64,000 nucleotides of DNA from Salinibacterium amurskyense (GTDB lineage: Bacteria; Actinomycetota; Actinomycetes; Actinomycetales; Microbacteriaceae): contig NZ_PGFH01000002.1 in NCBI RefSeq assembly GCF_002797685.1, forward strand, positions 496,001 through 560,000, in the 5' to 3' direction. Below are positions 18,057 through 26,856 of the stretch, piece after piece (position 1 is the first letter of the stretch; every line of letters starts with the position of its first letter). The notes beneath the pieces were generated by a model. That model did no database searches, had not been told where the DNA came from, and saw only the letters and a program-made list of their open reading frames with translations. Made by a program: the position numbers and the translations under genes.

Positions 18057-19520
18057 ATGCCATCTGAGACGTCCCCCGCGACAGTTCCCATCTCGGCGGT
18101 CATGCAGCGCCCACTCTGGCGCGACACCTTCAGCTCGCTGCGGCTGCACAATTACCGCCTCTACGTGATCGCTCAGTTCATCGCCTATACCGCGGCGTGG
18201 GTTCAGCGCATCGCCGTGGACTGGCTTGTTCTTGAGCTCACCGGCAACGTTGCCCTCGTGGGGCTGACGATCGCTATTCAGTTCACGCCCACGATTGTGC
18301 TCGGCGCCTACGCGGGCGTGATCGCTGACCGCTTCGACAAGCGTGCCACCCTCATGGTCGCGCAGTCGATCATCGGCCTGCTCAGTCTCGCTCTCGCGAT
18401 CGTCACGATCATGGGAGTCGCCCAGCTGTGGCTGGTCTACCTTCTCGTGCTGCTCATGGGCATCATCCAAGTCTTCGACAACCCGGCGCGCGCGGTCTTC
18501 GTCAACGAACTTGTTGGCCCACGCCACTTGCGCAACGCGATCAGCCTCAACGCGTCGATCTTCCACTCGGGTGCCTTCCTAGGCCCCGCCCTCAGCGGTG
18601 TCCTCATTGTGGCTGCGGGCTCAGGATGGGCCATCGGCATCAACGCCGTCGCTGTGGTGATCGGCGTCATCATCCTCGCCTCGATGCGCAAGAACGAGCT
18701 ACTGATCGCCCCGCGGGCTCCCGAAGCCAAGGGGCAGATCCGCGAAGCTATCCGCTACATCAAAGCCAAGCCAACGCTTTTCTGGACCATGATCATGGTG
18801 TTCGTCGTCGCTGTGTTCGGGATGCCGATGCCGACGCTTCTCGCCGCGATGGCCAACACCGTTTACGACACCGGGGCTAGTGGTTATGGCCTCTACAACT
18901 CGCTGGCCGCCATCGGCGCGCTTCTCGGAGCACTCGCCTCGGCTCGCCGCGCCAGCCTCCGCCTGCGCACGATCATCTTCGGTGCAGTGCTCTACGGCCT
19001 CATGATGATGCTCGCCGGCATAGTGCCCGTCTACGGACTGTTCCTCGGCGTGCTCATCGGTATCGGGCTGAGCCGTCTGCTGCTCATGACCGCGGCCGAA
19101 ACAATGGTGCAACTCTCGTCGAACCTCGTGATTCGCGGTCGTGTCATGGCCTTCTGGGTCATTGTGATCCTGGGTGGCCAAGCCGTTGGCGGCCCGCTCA
19201 TGGGAACAATCGCCGAGCTGTGGGGCGCCAAGCTCGCCTTCGTGATTGCCGGTGGCGTTCCCGCCGCGGTCGCTATCGGTATCGCGATCGTACTTGCTCG
19301 CTCCGGTCGATTGACCGTGAAGGTTGCTCCGCGCCGCAACGGACGCTGGGTCGCGATTGTGCCGCAGCATCAGTCGCGGGCGATTACGGAGCCCATCACG
19401 ATCGTGGATGCCGACGCTGCAGCGGTTGCCGCGCATCCAGCCCCCAAGCGCAATCGGCTTCGCACGCTGCGCTCGTCACTGCTTCGCCGGTCGGCATCGA
19501 AACGGCGCTCCGAAAAGTAG
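18057..19520 (+). CDS. MFS transporter (enterobactin exporter EntS/multidrug-efflux-like)
   Basis: I chose ATG 18057 (487 residues), which has GAGGG 8 bp upstream; earlier in-frame starts exist at 18012 and 18051. There are about 10-12 membrane segments. Family motifs are FRDTFSSLR-like residues before the first helix, the loop 2-3 motif GVIADRFDKR and a helix 4-5 stretch with DNPARAVFVNELV. These mark the EntS/TetV-like branch of small-molecule exporters. The C-terminal 60 residues are basic and cytoplasmic. It is probably induced through the divergent LysR protein. Confidence 0.88.
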   Translation: MPSETSPATVPISAVMQRPLWRDTFSSLRLHNYRLYVIAQFIAYTAAWVQRIAVDWLVLELTGNVALVGLTIAIQFTPTIVLGAYAGVIADRFDKRATLMVAQSIIGLLSLALAIVTIMGVAQLWLVYLLVLLMGIIQVFDNPARAVFVNELVGPRHLRNAISLNASIFHSGAFLGPALSGVLIVAAGSGWAIGINAVAVVIGVIILASMRKNELLIAPRAPEAKGQIREAIRYIKAKPTLFWTMIMVFVVAVFGMPMPTLLAAMANTVYDTGASGYGLYNSLAAIGALLGALASARRASLRLRTIIFGAVLYGLMMMLAGIVPVYGLFLGVLIGIGLSRLLLMTAAETMVQLSSNLVIRGRVMAFWVIVILGGQAVGGPLMGTIAELWGAKLAFVIAGGVPAAVAIGIAIVLARSGRLTVKVAPRRNGRWVAIVPQHQSRAITEPITIVDADAAAVAAHPAPKRNRLRTLRSSLLRRSASKRRSEK

Positions 19521-19582
19521 CGAAGGTGCGATGCTCGTTTCACCAGCGAGACAGCGCCGCCCCGCAGAGCAGGGCCACAGCC

Positions 19583-20584
19583 TTAGACCGCGCGGTTGTC
19601 CTTGCGCAGCATGGCTTCAACTTCGTCAACCGCCATGGTCGGCATGGTGTTGGCGCTGATGGGGTTCATCACGTCATCACGGATGTCGTCGAGCAGCGTC
19701 GTCAGCATCTCGCCGGCGTCGTCCACGATTTCGGTGCTGCGTACTTCGGTGCCGTGCAACAGCCACTTCGCGACCGAGAGCTCGGCGTAGAAAGTGGCGC
19801 GCTGCTTGAGCTGGCGGTCACCAGCTCCCCGAGCATCCGCGTACGCCCCAAAGGCAGTGTCGATAATCGCGTCGTTGCGCGGTCCGAGCAACCACTGCAG
19901 GTCTGTTGCCGGGTCGCCCACCTTGATGTCTTGCCAGCCGAGTACACCGGTAACGGCGTTGTCGGCGCTCAAGAAGGAATCAGAAACAAGCGAACCGTTC
20001 ACGACGGTCGGCTGAAACTGCCACAGCTTGGAGTCTTCGGTCGCTTCGCGCCAGCGTGCGAGCAGCGCGGCCGGCACGAGCTTGGTGGCGGCAGCGCGGT
20101 CGATGATGGAAATGCACGAGCGCAATGCTTCGCCCGCCGTCTGAACGGGGAGTCCGGCATCCGCTACAAAGCTCGTCGGCAGAGCGTGAATCGCGGCGAT
20201 TGCGGTACCGATCGATGCCGCAAGCGAGTTGGGCCCGGTCGTGTACGAGCGCATGGGAACTTTGTTGCCATAAACGAATTCGTAGACGATGCCACGGGTC
20301 TGACCGACGGCAACCTGGCCGGCGTAGCTCGTGACCGCGAAGGGGAGGCGGGTGCGTACTCCGGCGCTGAGGGCGCGCAACGCAACGAGGTCGGCCGATT
20401 GCACATTCTCGGCCGCAGCGTTTCGGGGCACTCGAATAATCCAGTGCTTGCCGGCGCGGTCGGTGATGAGCGCCGAGTCAAAGTCGTTGCCGTTACCGGT
20501 GCCGAACGGGGCAGCTGCGGCGACTTCGAGTCCCTCGACAGCGGAGGTCGCCAGCGCGGCTAGAGTGAGATGTGATCTGGCCAT
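19583..20584 (-). CDS. Phosphotransferase family protein (APH-like kinase)
   Basis: The start at ATG 20584 gives 333 residues. The APH-type kinase fold is visible as a nucleotide-binding N-lobe (GTGNGNDFDSALI, IIRVPR), YEFVYG at the hinge, and in the C-lobe a brace motif LGWQDIKVGDPATDLQWLLG that holds the metal-binding Asp. The usual catalytic HGD motif appears degraded (VVNGSLVSD, NGS in place of HGD). This casts doubt on kinase activity, although this subfamily is widespread next to nudC/uvrD2 in actinobacteria (recollection). It diverges from nudC. Confidence 0.78.
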   Translation of the reverse strand: MARSHLTLAALATSAVEGLEVAAAAPFGTGNGNDFDSALITDRAGKHWIIRVPRNAAAENVQSADLVALRALSAGVRTRLPFAVTSYAGQVAVGQTRGIVYEFVYGNKVPMRSYTTGPNSLAASIGTAIAAIHALPTSFVADAGLPVQTAGEALRSCISIIDRAAATKLVPAALLARWREATEDSKLWQFQPTVVNGSLVSDSFLSADNAVTGVLGWQDIKVGDPATDLQWLLGPRNDAIIDTAFGAYADARGAGDRQLKQRATFYAELSVAKWLLHGTEVRSTEIVDDAGEMLTTLLDDIRDDVMNPISANTMPTMAVDEVEAMLRKDNRAV

Positions 20585-20651
20585 AACACTCAGGGTAGGT
20601 CGCTCTGGCGTGCATTTGCCGTACGCCACGCACTTGGGACGGGGTCGATAC

Positions 20652-21578
20652 ATGTCACAATCTTTTCTTTCGCGGCTGCCGCTGTCGCGATATGAGATTG
20701 ATCGTGACCACTTAGCTCGAGAAGATCCACGTCTTCTTGATCGTTTGTGGCGTGACTCGGCGACGCGCGTGCTGCCTATTTTTGATGGGTCGGCGCTGCT
20801 GGCGGCCGATGGTTCTCTCGCCTTGCTGCACCCGGATGCGATCGAGCGCGGCCACACGAGTGTCTACTTGGGGCGGTCGACATCTGAGACAAGTCCCGAG
20901 CCCCATGGCACTCCCATCGTGACCGTTGAGCTTGAGGATGCCGGGCACTTTGCCGAGGCAAACTGGGGCAATCTGCGCAGCATTGCCACGCAATTGAGCG
21001 ATCGGGATGCGGGGCTCTTCACCGAGGCGTTGGCGATCTTGAACTGGCACTCTTCGCACTTGTTCTCGCCGCGCACGGGGGAGCCGACTGTCGTAGAGAA
21101 GGCGGGCTGGGTGCGCCGCGATGTGGCCTCCAAGCTGGAAATCTACCCTCGCACCGACCCCGCGATCATTGTCGGTGTCACAGACAACGACGACCGTCTT
21201 TTGCTCGGTTCCAACGCGCTCTGGGAATCCAACCGCTACTCGCTGCTCGCGGGTTTCGTGGAGCCAGGGGAGTCTTTGGAATCAGCCGTGCAGCGCGAAA
21301 TTTTCGAAGAATCGGGTGTGCCCGTTGTCGACCCGGTCTACCTGGGTAGCCAGCCGTGGCCTTTTCCGGCGTCGCTCATGCTCGGTTTCACCGCCTCGGT
21401 CGCTCCCGGGTTCACCGGGTCCGGCGCTCCGGATGGCACCGAAATTCTCGACCTGCGCTGGTTCAGCCGGGATGAACTTGCACACTCCTTGAACGACATC
21501 CGTCTGCCAGGGCACTCGTCGATTGCACGTGCAATCATCGAGCACTGGTACGGCCAACCGATTGACGAACAACCGTGA
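20652..21578 (+). CDS. nudC: NudC-family NAD+ diphosphatase / RNA deNADding enzyme
   Basis: ATG 20652 gives 308 residues. The Nudix box is complete (GFVEPGES...REIFEESGV at about residue 200) and is followed by the NudC signature GSQPWPFPASLMLGF. This identifies an NAD(H) pyrophosphatase that also removes NAD caps from RNA. The zinc-ribbon region that normally carries four Cys reads LFSPRTGEPTVVEKAGWVRRDVAS, so all four Cys are gone. The stop overlaps the uvrD2 start (GTGA), so the two are co-translated. Confidence 0.92.
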   Translation: MSQSFLSRLPLSRYEIDRDHLAREDPRLLDRLWRDSATRVLPIFDGSALLAADGSLALLHPDAIERGHTSVYLGRSTSETSPEPHGTPIVTVELEDAGHFAEANWGNLRSIATQLSDRDAGLFTEALAILNWHSSHLFSPRTGEPTVVEKAGWVRRDVASKLEIYPRTDPAIIVGVTDNDDRLLLGSNALWESNRYSLLAGFVEPGESLESAVQREIFEESGVPVVDPVYLGSQPWPFPASLMLGFTASVAPGFTGSGAPDGTEILDLRWFSRDELAHSLNDIRLPGHSSIARAIIEHWYGQPIDEQP

Positions 21579-23269
21579 CGCTTGACGCCAACGCATTACT
21601 CGACGCTCTAGATGAAGGCCAGCGCCAAGCCGCAGAAACGCTGCTCGGTCCCGTGTGCCTGCTGGCTGGTGCCGGCACGGGTAAGACCCGCGCCATTACT
21701 CATCGCATTGCGTACGGCGTCGCGACGGGTGTGTACCCTCCCGGTCGAGTCATGGCCCTCACCTTCACCAATCGGGCTGCTGGCGAGCTGCGCGGGCGGC
21801 TCCGTTCCCTCGGTGCCGATGGCGTCGCGGCTCGCACGTTCCACGCCTCGGCGCTGTCGCAACTGAACGCATTCTGGCCCCAGACGATCGGCGGAACCAT
21901 GCCGCGCTTGCTCGAAGGCAAAGCACGCATGATCGCCCACGCTGCCGACTCGCTCAAGCTCAAGCTGGATACCGCAACGTTGCGCGATGTTGCCGCCGAG
22001 ATCGAGTGGCGAAAGACCTCGCGGATGTCGGTAGAGCAATACGGCAACGCCGGTCGTACGCCTCCCGCCGCTCTCACTATCGACCGCCTCGTCGAGCTTC
22101 AGACGGCGTACGAGGCGATCAAGGATGCCCGCCGCCAGATCGACTTCGAAGATGTGTTGTTGGCTGCCGCCGGAATGATCGAAGCCGAGCCGCGCATTGC
22201 GCAGCAGGTGCGCGAGCAGTATCGCTTCTTCGTGGTCGACGAGTACCAGGACGTTTCGCCCCTGCAGCACGAACTGTTGCGACTGTGGGTTGGTGACCGC
22301 GACGACCTCTGCGTTGTGGGCGATGTGAGCCAAACCATCTATTCCTTCGCTGGAGCAAGCCCGGAGTTCTTGTTGCGCTTCGCCTCGCAGCACGACAATG
22401 CGGCGGTGCTGCGTCTTGAGCGCAACTACCGCTCCACGCCCGAAATCGTTCACACCGCGAACCGACTGATGACGAATCAGAAGGGCGCGCTCACCCTGCA
22501 GGCCGCTACGACGGAACATTCGTCGACGCCTCAGGTAACCGGCTATGACGATGACAACGCTGAAGCGACGGCGATCGCCGACGCTATCTCGGCGCAGATT
22601 GCGGCAGGCACGAGCCCGGAAGAGATCGCCGTGCTGTACCGCATCAACGCCCAATCTCAACCGATTGAGGCGGCGCTCTCGGCCGCGGGAGTTCCATTCT
22701 TGGTGCGCGGAGCTACGCGCTTCTTCGATCAGCGCGAAGTCAAAGAGGCGATCATGCTGCTGCGCGGAGCGTCGATCAGCACGGCTACCGAGCCGCTTTT
22801 CAAGTCGGTCAGCGACATCCTGCGTTCGATTGGTTGGTCGCAGGATCCGCCAGAGACCGCCGGTGCGGTTCGCGAACGCTGGGAATCGCTCAATGTGATC
22901 ATGCGGCTGGCCGAGGATGCTGCGCCCGAAGTCACCCTGCGGGAGTTTGTGGCCGATCTGGTCGACCGCCAGAGCAGCAACAACGAACCGCTGCGTTCAG
23001 CCGTGAACCTCGCGACCCTGCACTCTGCCAAGGGCCTCGAGTGGGACTGCGTTCACCTCATCGGGCTCAACGAAGGATTGCTGCCGATCAGCTACGCGCG
23101 CACGCCGGAAGCGATCGACGAAGAGCGACGACTGCTGTACGTCGGCATCACTCGTGCTCGTCGTTCGCTCGGGATGTCGTGGTCGGCTAGTGCACAAACA
23201 GGCCGGGGTGGGCGTCGCGCCCCCAGTCGCTTCCTCGACGACGTTCGGGATCGGACTCAGCGCTCGTAA
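21575..23269 (+). CDS. uvrD2: UvrD2-like superfamily 1 DNA helicase
   Basis: GTG 21575 overlaps the nudC stop. The 564-residue product shows GAGTGKT (about residue 31), TFTNRAA, the Q-like ARTFHASALS segment, VVDEYQDVSPLQ (about 220), GDVSQTIYSFAGAS, LERNYRS, TLHSAKGLEWD and VGITRAR. Mycobacterial UvrD2 is about 700 residues with an HRDC domain and a tetracysteine module; this protein ends about 15 residues after the last helicase motif and has neither. The next gene (ThiF-like) overlaps its 3' end by 83 bp on the other strand. Confidence 0.9.
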   Translation: MTLDANALLDALDEGQRQAAETLLGPVCLLAGAGTGKTRAITHRIAYGVATGVYPPGRVMALTFTNRAAGELRGRLRSLGADGVAARTFHASALSQLNAFWPQTIGGTMPRLLEGKARMIAHAADSLKLKLDTATLRDVAAEIEWRKTSRMSVEQYGNAGRTPPAALTIDRLVELQTAYEAIKDARRQIDFEDVLLAAAGMIEAEPRIAQQVREQYRFFVVDEYQDVSPLQHELLRLWVGDRDDLCVVGDVSQTIYSFAGASPEFLLRFASQHDNAAVLRLERNYRSTPEIVHTANRLMTNQKGALTLQAATTEHSSTPQVTGYDDDNAEATAIADAISAQIAAGTSPEEIAVLYRINAQSQPIEAALSAAGVPFLVRGATRFFDQREVKEAIMLLRGASISTATEPLFKSVSDILRSIGWSQDPPETAGAVRERWESLNVIMRLAEDAAPEVTLREFVADLVDRQSSNNEPLRSAVNLATLHSAKGLEWDCVHLIGLNEGLLPISYARTPEAIDEERRLLYVGITRARRSLGMSWSASAQTGRGGRRAPSRFLDDVRDRTQRS

Positions 23270-24077
23270 CGTTCGAGACGTGCTGGCAGCCGCAGTCCGG
23301 ATGCCGAAAGCGCAAGCTTTCATCACGGCGGCCCGTGGCGTGATCGATCCGCACGGACGACGTGGCATCGGCCGGGGTCTGGTCGAAGACGGTGTACCCG
23401 ATGCGCCCGAGACGGTGCAGGGCCATGCGACTTGTTTCAGCCGCAGCCTCCGCCACGAGCGTTGGGGTTTCGGCAAGCGAGGTGCGCCCCATTAGTTGAG
23501 TGGCGATGGCGGGCCACGACGGGTCGGCATCGCGGCGGTGCATGTCGATGCAGAGCAGGCATCCGGTGATCCCGGGAGTGACGACGGGCCCCACTTCGGC
23601 AGCGGAGTCTGAGATCACAACCGGCAGGTGCGGGATGTCGCGGCGCAACCAGTGCGAGTGCACCGACGGCGGGATCACAAAGTGACCCACCAGGATTGCG
23701 AGGTCAGGGTCGGGCTGGCTGAGGCCGTGAGGGGTGGCGGCGACTTCGACGGTCACTCCGCTCACGGAAAGGATCTCGGCAATCGAATCGACGAGGGCAC
23801 CCGAGCCCAGAACGGCAACTTGGGCACTCGGCGGTTGCGGGGGAGTCGCCACGAGAACTTTCGACAGAGCATCGATGAGGTCATTGCACTCATGCGGGTG
23901 AGTGCTGGCCAGCATCTCGAGGCCACTGCGGCTGATGCCGGCTACCAGCGCCGAGAGAATTTTCTCCTGCGCTTCGGTCACGTTGGGCAGCACGACAACG
24001 GGTGGGTCGATGCCAAATTGGGCACTGGTGGGGGACCGCCACACAAGCGGTAGTCGGGGGTCTACGCGCAGGATCAT
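23187..24077 (-). CDS. ThiF/TOMM-cyclodehydratase-like zinc protein, unknown function
   Basis: Starting at ATG 24077 (an in-frame GTG lies at 24092) the product has 296 residues. An N-terminal region of the kind that opens leader-binding cyclodehydratases (LRVDPRLPLVWRSPTSAQFG) leads to a Rossmann-like core (VAVLGSGALVDSIAEIL). A Cys pair in GCLLCIDMH at about residue 185 and HPDCGC near residue 265 form a Cys4 zinc site as in ThiF/MoeB and TOMM cyclodehydratases. No precursor peptide, YcaO or dehydrogenase gene is nearby. In actinobacteria similar genes sit by uvrD2 (recollection). Confidence 0.7.
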   Translation of the reverse strand: MILRVDPRLPLVWRSPTSAQFGIDPPVVVLPNVTEAQEKILSALVAGISRSGLEMLASTHPHECNDLIDALSKVLVATPPQPPSAQVAVLGSGALVDSIAEILSVSGVTVEVAATPHGLSQPDPDLAILVGHFVIPPSVHSHWLRRDIPHLPVVISDSAAEVGPVVTPGITGCLLCIDMHRRDADPSWPAIATQLMGRTSLAETPTLVAEAAAETSRMALHRLGRIGYTVFDQTPADATSSVRIDHATGRRDESLRFRHPDCGCQHVSNVTSAESDPERRRGSDWGRDAHPGLFVH

Positions 24078-24190
24078 GTGCCCATTGTGCACAACTGTCC
24101 GATTGGTCAGTGTGAAGATTCCACAGCATGAATATGAACGGTCAGCAAAGAACCCCCGATCGCTCGCGGGCCACGATGGGAGAAACCGTT

Positions 24191-25534
24191 CTAGGAGTTG
24201 TCGCCCTCGTGCGGGCGGTCACCTGATTCATCGTTCAAGAGGTCGCTGATGGCCTGGTCGATGTCATCCGGAGTGCTGCCACCGTCACGCAAGCGCGCTA
24301 CGAGAGCAGCGGGGTCATCTATGTCGGCGGCAGTGGGCATGAGGTCGGGGTGTGACCACAGCGAATCCCGCTGCTCCGCGCCAAGCTCATCCGTAACGTG
24401 CTGCCACATCGCCGCGGCTTCCCGCAGACGGCGAGGGCGCAGTTCGAGACCAACGAGGGTCGCGAACGCCGACTCTGCTGGACCACCGGAAGCACGACGG
24501 CGTCGCACCGTCTCGGCGATAGCTTCGCGGGCAGGGAGGCGAGATGTGGCGGCCGCGGTCACGACATCCACCCACCCCTCCACGAGCGCGAGAACGGTTT
24601 CGAGACGCTCAAGAGCCTCACGCTGTTCTTCACTCTTCGGCGGGATGAGCGAACCATTCGTCATGGCATCGCGCAACTCTTCAGGGTTGTTGGGGTCAAA
24701 GTCGCTCGCGAGCTCGGCAATGGCATCCGAATCAATGTGGATGTCGTGGGCATACGCCGTCACCGACGTCATGAACTGCAGGCGCAGCCACTTCGCGTGG
24801 CGGAACAACCGAGCGTGCGCGAGCTCGCGCACCGACAAGTACAGGTGAATCTCGCTGTCGGGAAGGTCGAGACCGTTGCCGAAAGCGAAGACACTTTGCG
24901 GAACGAGCACGGCTTGCTGCTCGTCGAAGAGGGGGATGCCGATGTCGCCGCCAGAAACGACTTCGCTCGACAGTTGGCCAACGACCTGGCCGAGTTGCAT
25001 AGCGAAGAGAGTGCCGCCAATATTGCGCATCATCTTGCTCGCTCCGGAGAGCATGTCGGTCATCTCTTCGGGAGCGTTCTGCTTGAGAACGTCGGTGAAT
25101 GAGTTTGCGATGGAGTTGGCGACGGGCTCCGCAAGCTGGGTCCAGATGGGCATCGTGATCGTGACCCATTCGCTGCGGCTGAGCAGCTTGGGTTCCACCG
25201 TGAGCTCGGAGATGTCGGTGACCTCATTGAGCCAGAGGGCAGCGACGTGCATGGCCTGCTCAAGCTTGCTGCGTTCGGCGGGGAGAGAGACGACGGTGCT
25301 CTGAGATGCCAAGTTCTTGGCCTGCTCAAGGGCAATATCCCAGTTGATGCCATCGCCCGATTTGCCGAGGGCGTTCTGCAGTTGGCTCAGCAGCTGTTGG
25401 ATCATCGCGGGATCATTGGGCAAACCTGCCGCACCCGCCAGCTTCGCGGGATCGATTTCGCCATCGCCCGAGAGGAAGTCCCGCATCATGTCGCGGAACT
25501 CGTCTTCGGAATTGTTCTCAGCATTGTCAGCCAT
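24191..25534 (-). CDS. Zincin_2 (DUF2342) family putative metalloprotease
   Basis: The 447-residue product begins with an acidic, low-complexity stretch (about 1-85) and continues in a helical domain of the zincin_2/DUF2342 family. In the region where a metalloprotease motif is expected it reads VRELAHARLFRHAKWL, and a downstream EGWVDVV supplies a possible third ligand. The family is annotated as a hydrolase or zinc-dependent protease, and Rv3195 is a homologue by gene order. Activity has not been inferred with confidence, since the classical HExxH is not intact. It is divergent from the Lon-like protease gene. Confidence 0.82.
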   Translation of the reverse strand: MADNAENNSEDEFRDMMRDFLSGDGEIDPAKLAGAAGLPNDPAMIQQLLSQLQNALGKSGDGINWDIALEQAKNLASQSTVVSLPAERSKLEQAMHVAALWLNEVTDISELTVEPKLLSRSEWVTITMPIWTQLAEPVANSIANSFTDVLKQNAPEEMTDMLSGASKMMRNIGGTLFAMQLGQVVGQLSSEVVSGGDIGIPLFDEQQAVLVPQSVFAFGNGLDLPDSEIHLYLSVRELAHARLFRHAKWLRLQFMTSVTAYAHDIHIDSDAIAELASDFDPNNPEELRDAMTNGSLIPPKSEEQREALERLETVLALVEGWVDVVTAAATSRLPAREAIAETVRRRRASGGPAESAFATLVGLELRPRRLREAAAMWQHVTDELGAEQRDSLWSHPDLMPTAADIDDPAALVARLRDGGSTPDDIDQAISDLLNDESGDRPHEGDNS

Positions 25535-25643
25535 GTATTAACGCTAGCCGCTCGATGCCGTGCGCGGCTGAGTTTTGACCTAGGCTAGTGACTCTTACCG
25601 TGCGCCTGTGGCGAACACCGCTCCCCACCCCGTAAGGATCTAG

Positions 25644-26756
25644 GTGGCCCTGTTTATTGATAATCGACCCGAACCGTCATCACGTCGCGCCCGAAGCGGG
25701 TGGCTGGGATGGCTGATTCTGAGCGTCGCACTCGTTGGAACGTTACTGGCGACTCTGGTTCCTTCGCCCTACATCATCGAGCAGCCGGGCCCGGTCTACG
25801 ACACCTTGGGTGACGTTGAGATCGAGGGTGCCCTCGTGCCGCTCATCCAGATTCCGGTCGAAACGACGTATCCCACTGAGGGCGCGCTCGATATGTTGAC
25901 CGTCAATGTGCGCGGTAACCCCGATTCTCCCTTGAGCTGGTTCGAGATCGGCGCTGCCTACTTCGACCGCAGCCGCGCCATCGTGCCGGTTGAAGCCGTG
26001 TACCCGGTGGGCGTCACGGTCGAAGAATCGACCGAGGCCGGTCAAGTTCAGATGGAGACGTCGCAGCAAGAAGCGATCGCGGCCGCTCTCGCCAATCTGG
26101 ACTACGAGTTTGATGCCACTCTCACCGTCGCCGAGACCTCCGATGGTGGTCCTTCGGATGGCGTGCTGCAGGCGGGCGACATCATCCGCACCGTCAACGG
26201 CGAGTCCTTCGCTGACGTTGCGGGCTTGCGCGACACTATCGCCGCCAACGGCACGAGCACTCCCGCCGACGTTGTTTTCGAACGCGAGGGCGAAGAACTC
26301 ACGGTAGAGATCACCCCCGAATTGAGCGAGGGCGAAGATCCCATCGCCATCATCGGTGTGATTGTCGGTAGCGAATACAACTTCCCGGTCGACGTCAAGA
26401 TTCAGCTCGAAAACGTGGGCGGCCCCAGCGCCGGCATGATGTTCGCGCTTGGAATCATCGACAAGCTCACTCCCGGCGCCATCAACGGTGGCCACGAAGT
26501 TGCGGGCACCGGAACGATCACCGCAACGGGCGATGTCGGCCCGATCGGTGGCATCCAACAAAAAATGTATGGAGCAAGTGCGGCCGGAGCCGACTTCTTC
26601 TTTGCACCGGTTGAGAACTGCGACGAAGTCGCAGGAAACACCCCCAAGGGGCTCACGGTGTACGCAATTGACGACCTCAACGACGCATTGGTTGCGCTCG
26701 CGAGCATCCGCGGTGGCCTCGGTGGCGCCGGGCTGCCGTCGTGCACCGACCAGTAA
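25644..26756 (+). CDS. PDZ and Lon-like Ser/Lys protease, membrane-anchored (YlbL/Rv3194c family)
   Basis: GTG 25644 has AAGGAT upstream. A single N-terminal membrane segment (about residues 23-42) anchors the 370-residue protein with its bulk outside. A PDZ-like segment spans about 170-240 (SDGVLQAGDIIRTVNGE). The Lon protease domain follows, with Ser262 in GGPSAGMMFAL and Lys307 in GGIQQKMYGA as the catalytic dyad. Bacillus YlbL degrades a division inhibitor; the substrate here is unknown. The UPF0182 gene follows on the same strand, an arrangement recalled in mycobacteria. Confidence 0.9.
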   Translation: MALFIDNRPEPSSRRARSGWLGWLILSVALVGTLLATLVPSPYIIEQPGPVYDTLGDVEIEGALVPLIQIPVETTYPTEGALDMLTVNVRGNPDSPLSWFEIGAAYFDRSRAIVPVEAVYPVGVTVEESTEAGQVQMETSQQEAIAAALANLDYEFDATLTVAETSDGGPSDGVLQAGDIIRTVNGESFADVAGLRDTIAANGTSTPADVVFEREGEELTVEITPELSEGEDPIAIIGVIVGSEYNFPVDVKIQLENVGGPSAGMMFALGIIDKLTPGAINGGHEVAGTGTITATGDVGPIGGIQQKMYGASAAGADFFFAPVENCDEVAGNTPKGLTVYAIDDLNDALVALASIRGGLGGAGLPSCTDQ

Positions 26757-26856
26757 CCGCTCGCTGAGGTAGTCACGCTGAGAGCGATCATCAGCCCTAC
26801 GCCCATGAAAGACCTTTAAGATACCGCTAGGCCCCCAATTTCAGGAGCGAAGTACT

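Noticed and set aside
23187-24077. The ThiF-like gene as part of a RiPP biosynthetic cluster
   Set aside because: No precursor peptide, YcaO, dehydrogenase or exporter is adjacent; the neighbours are repair and envelope genes.
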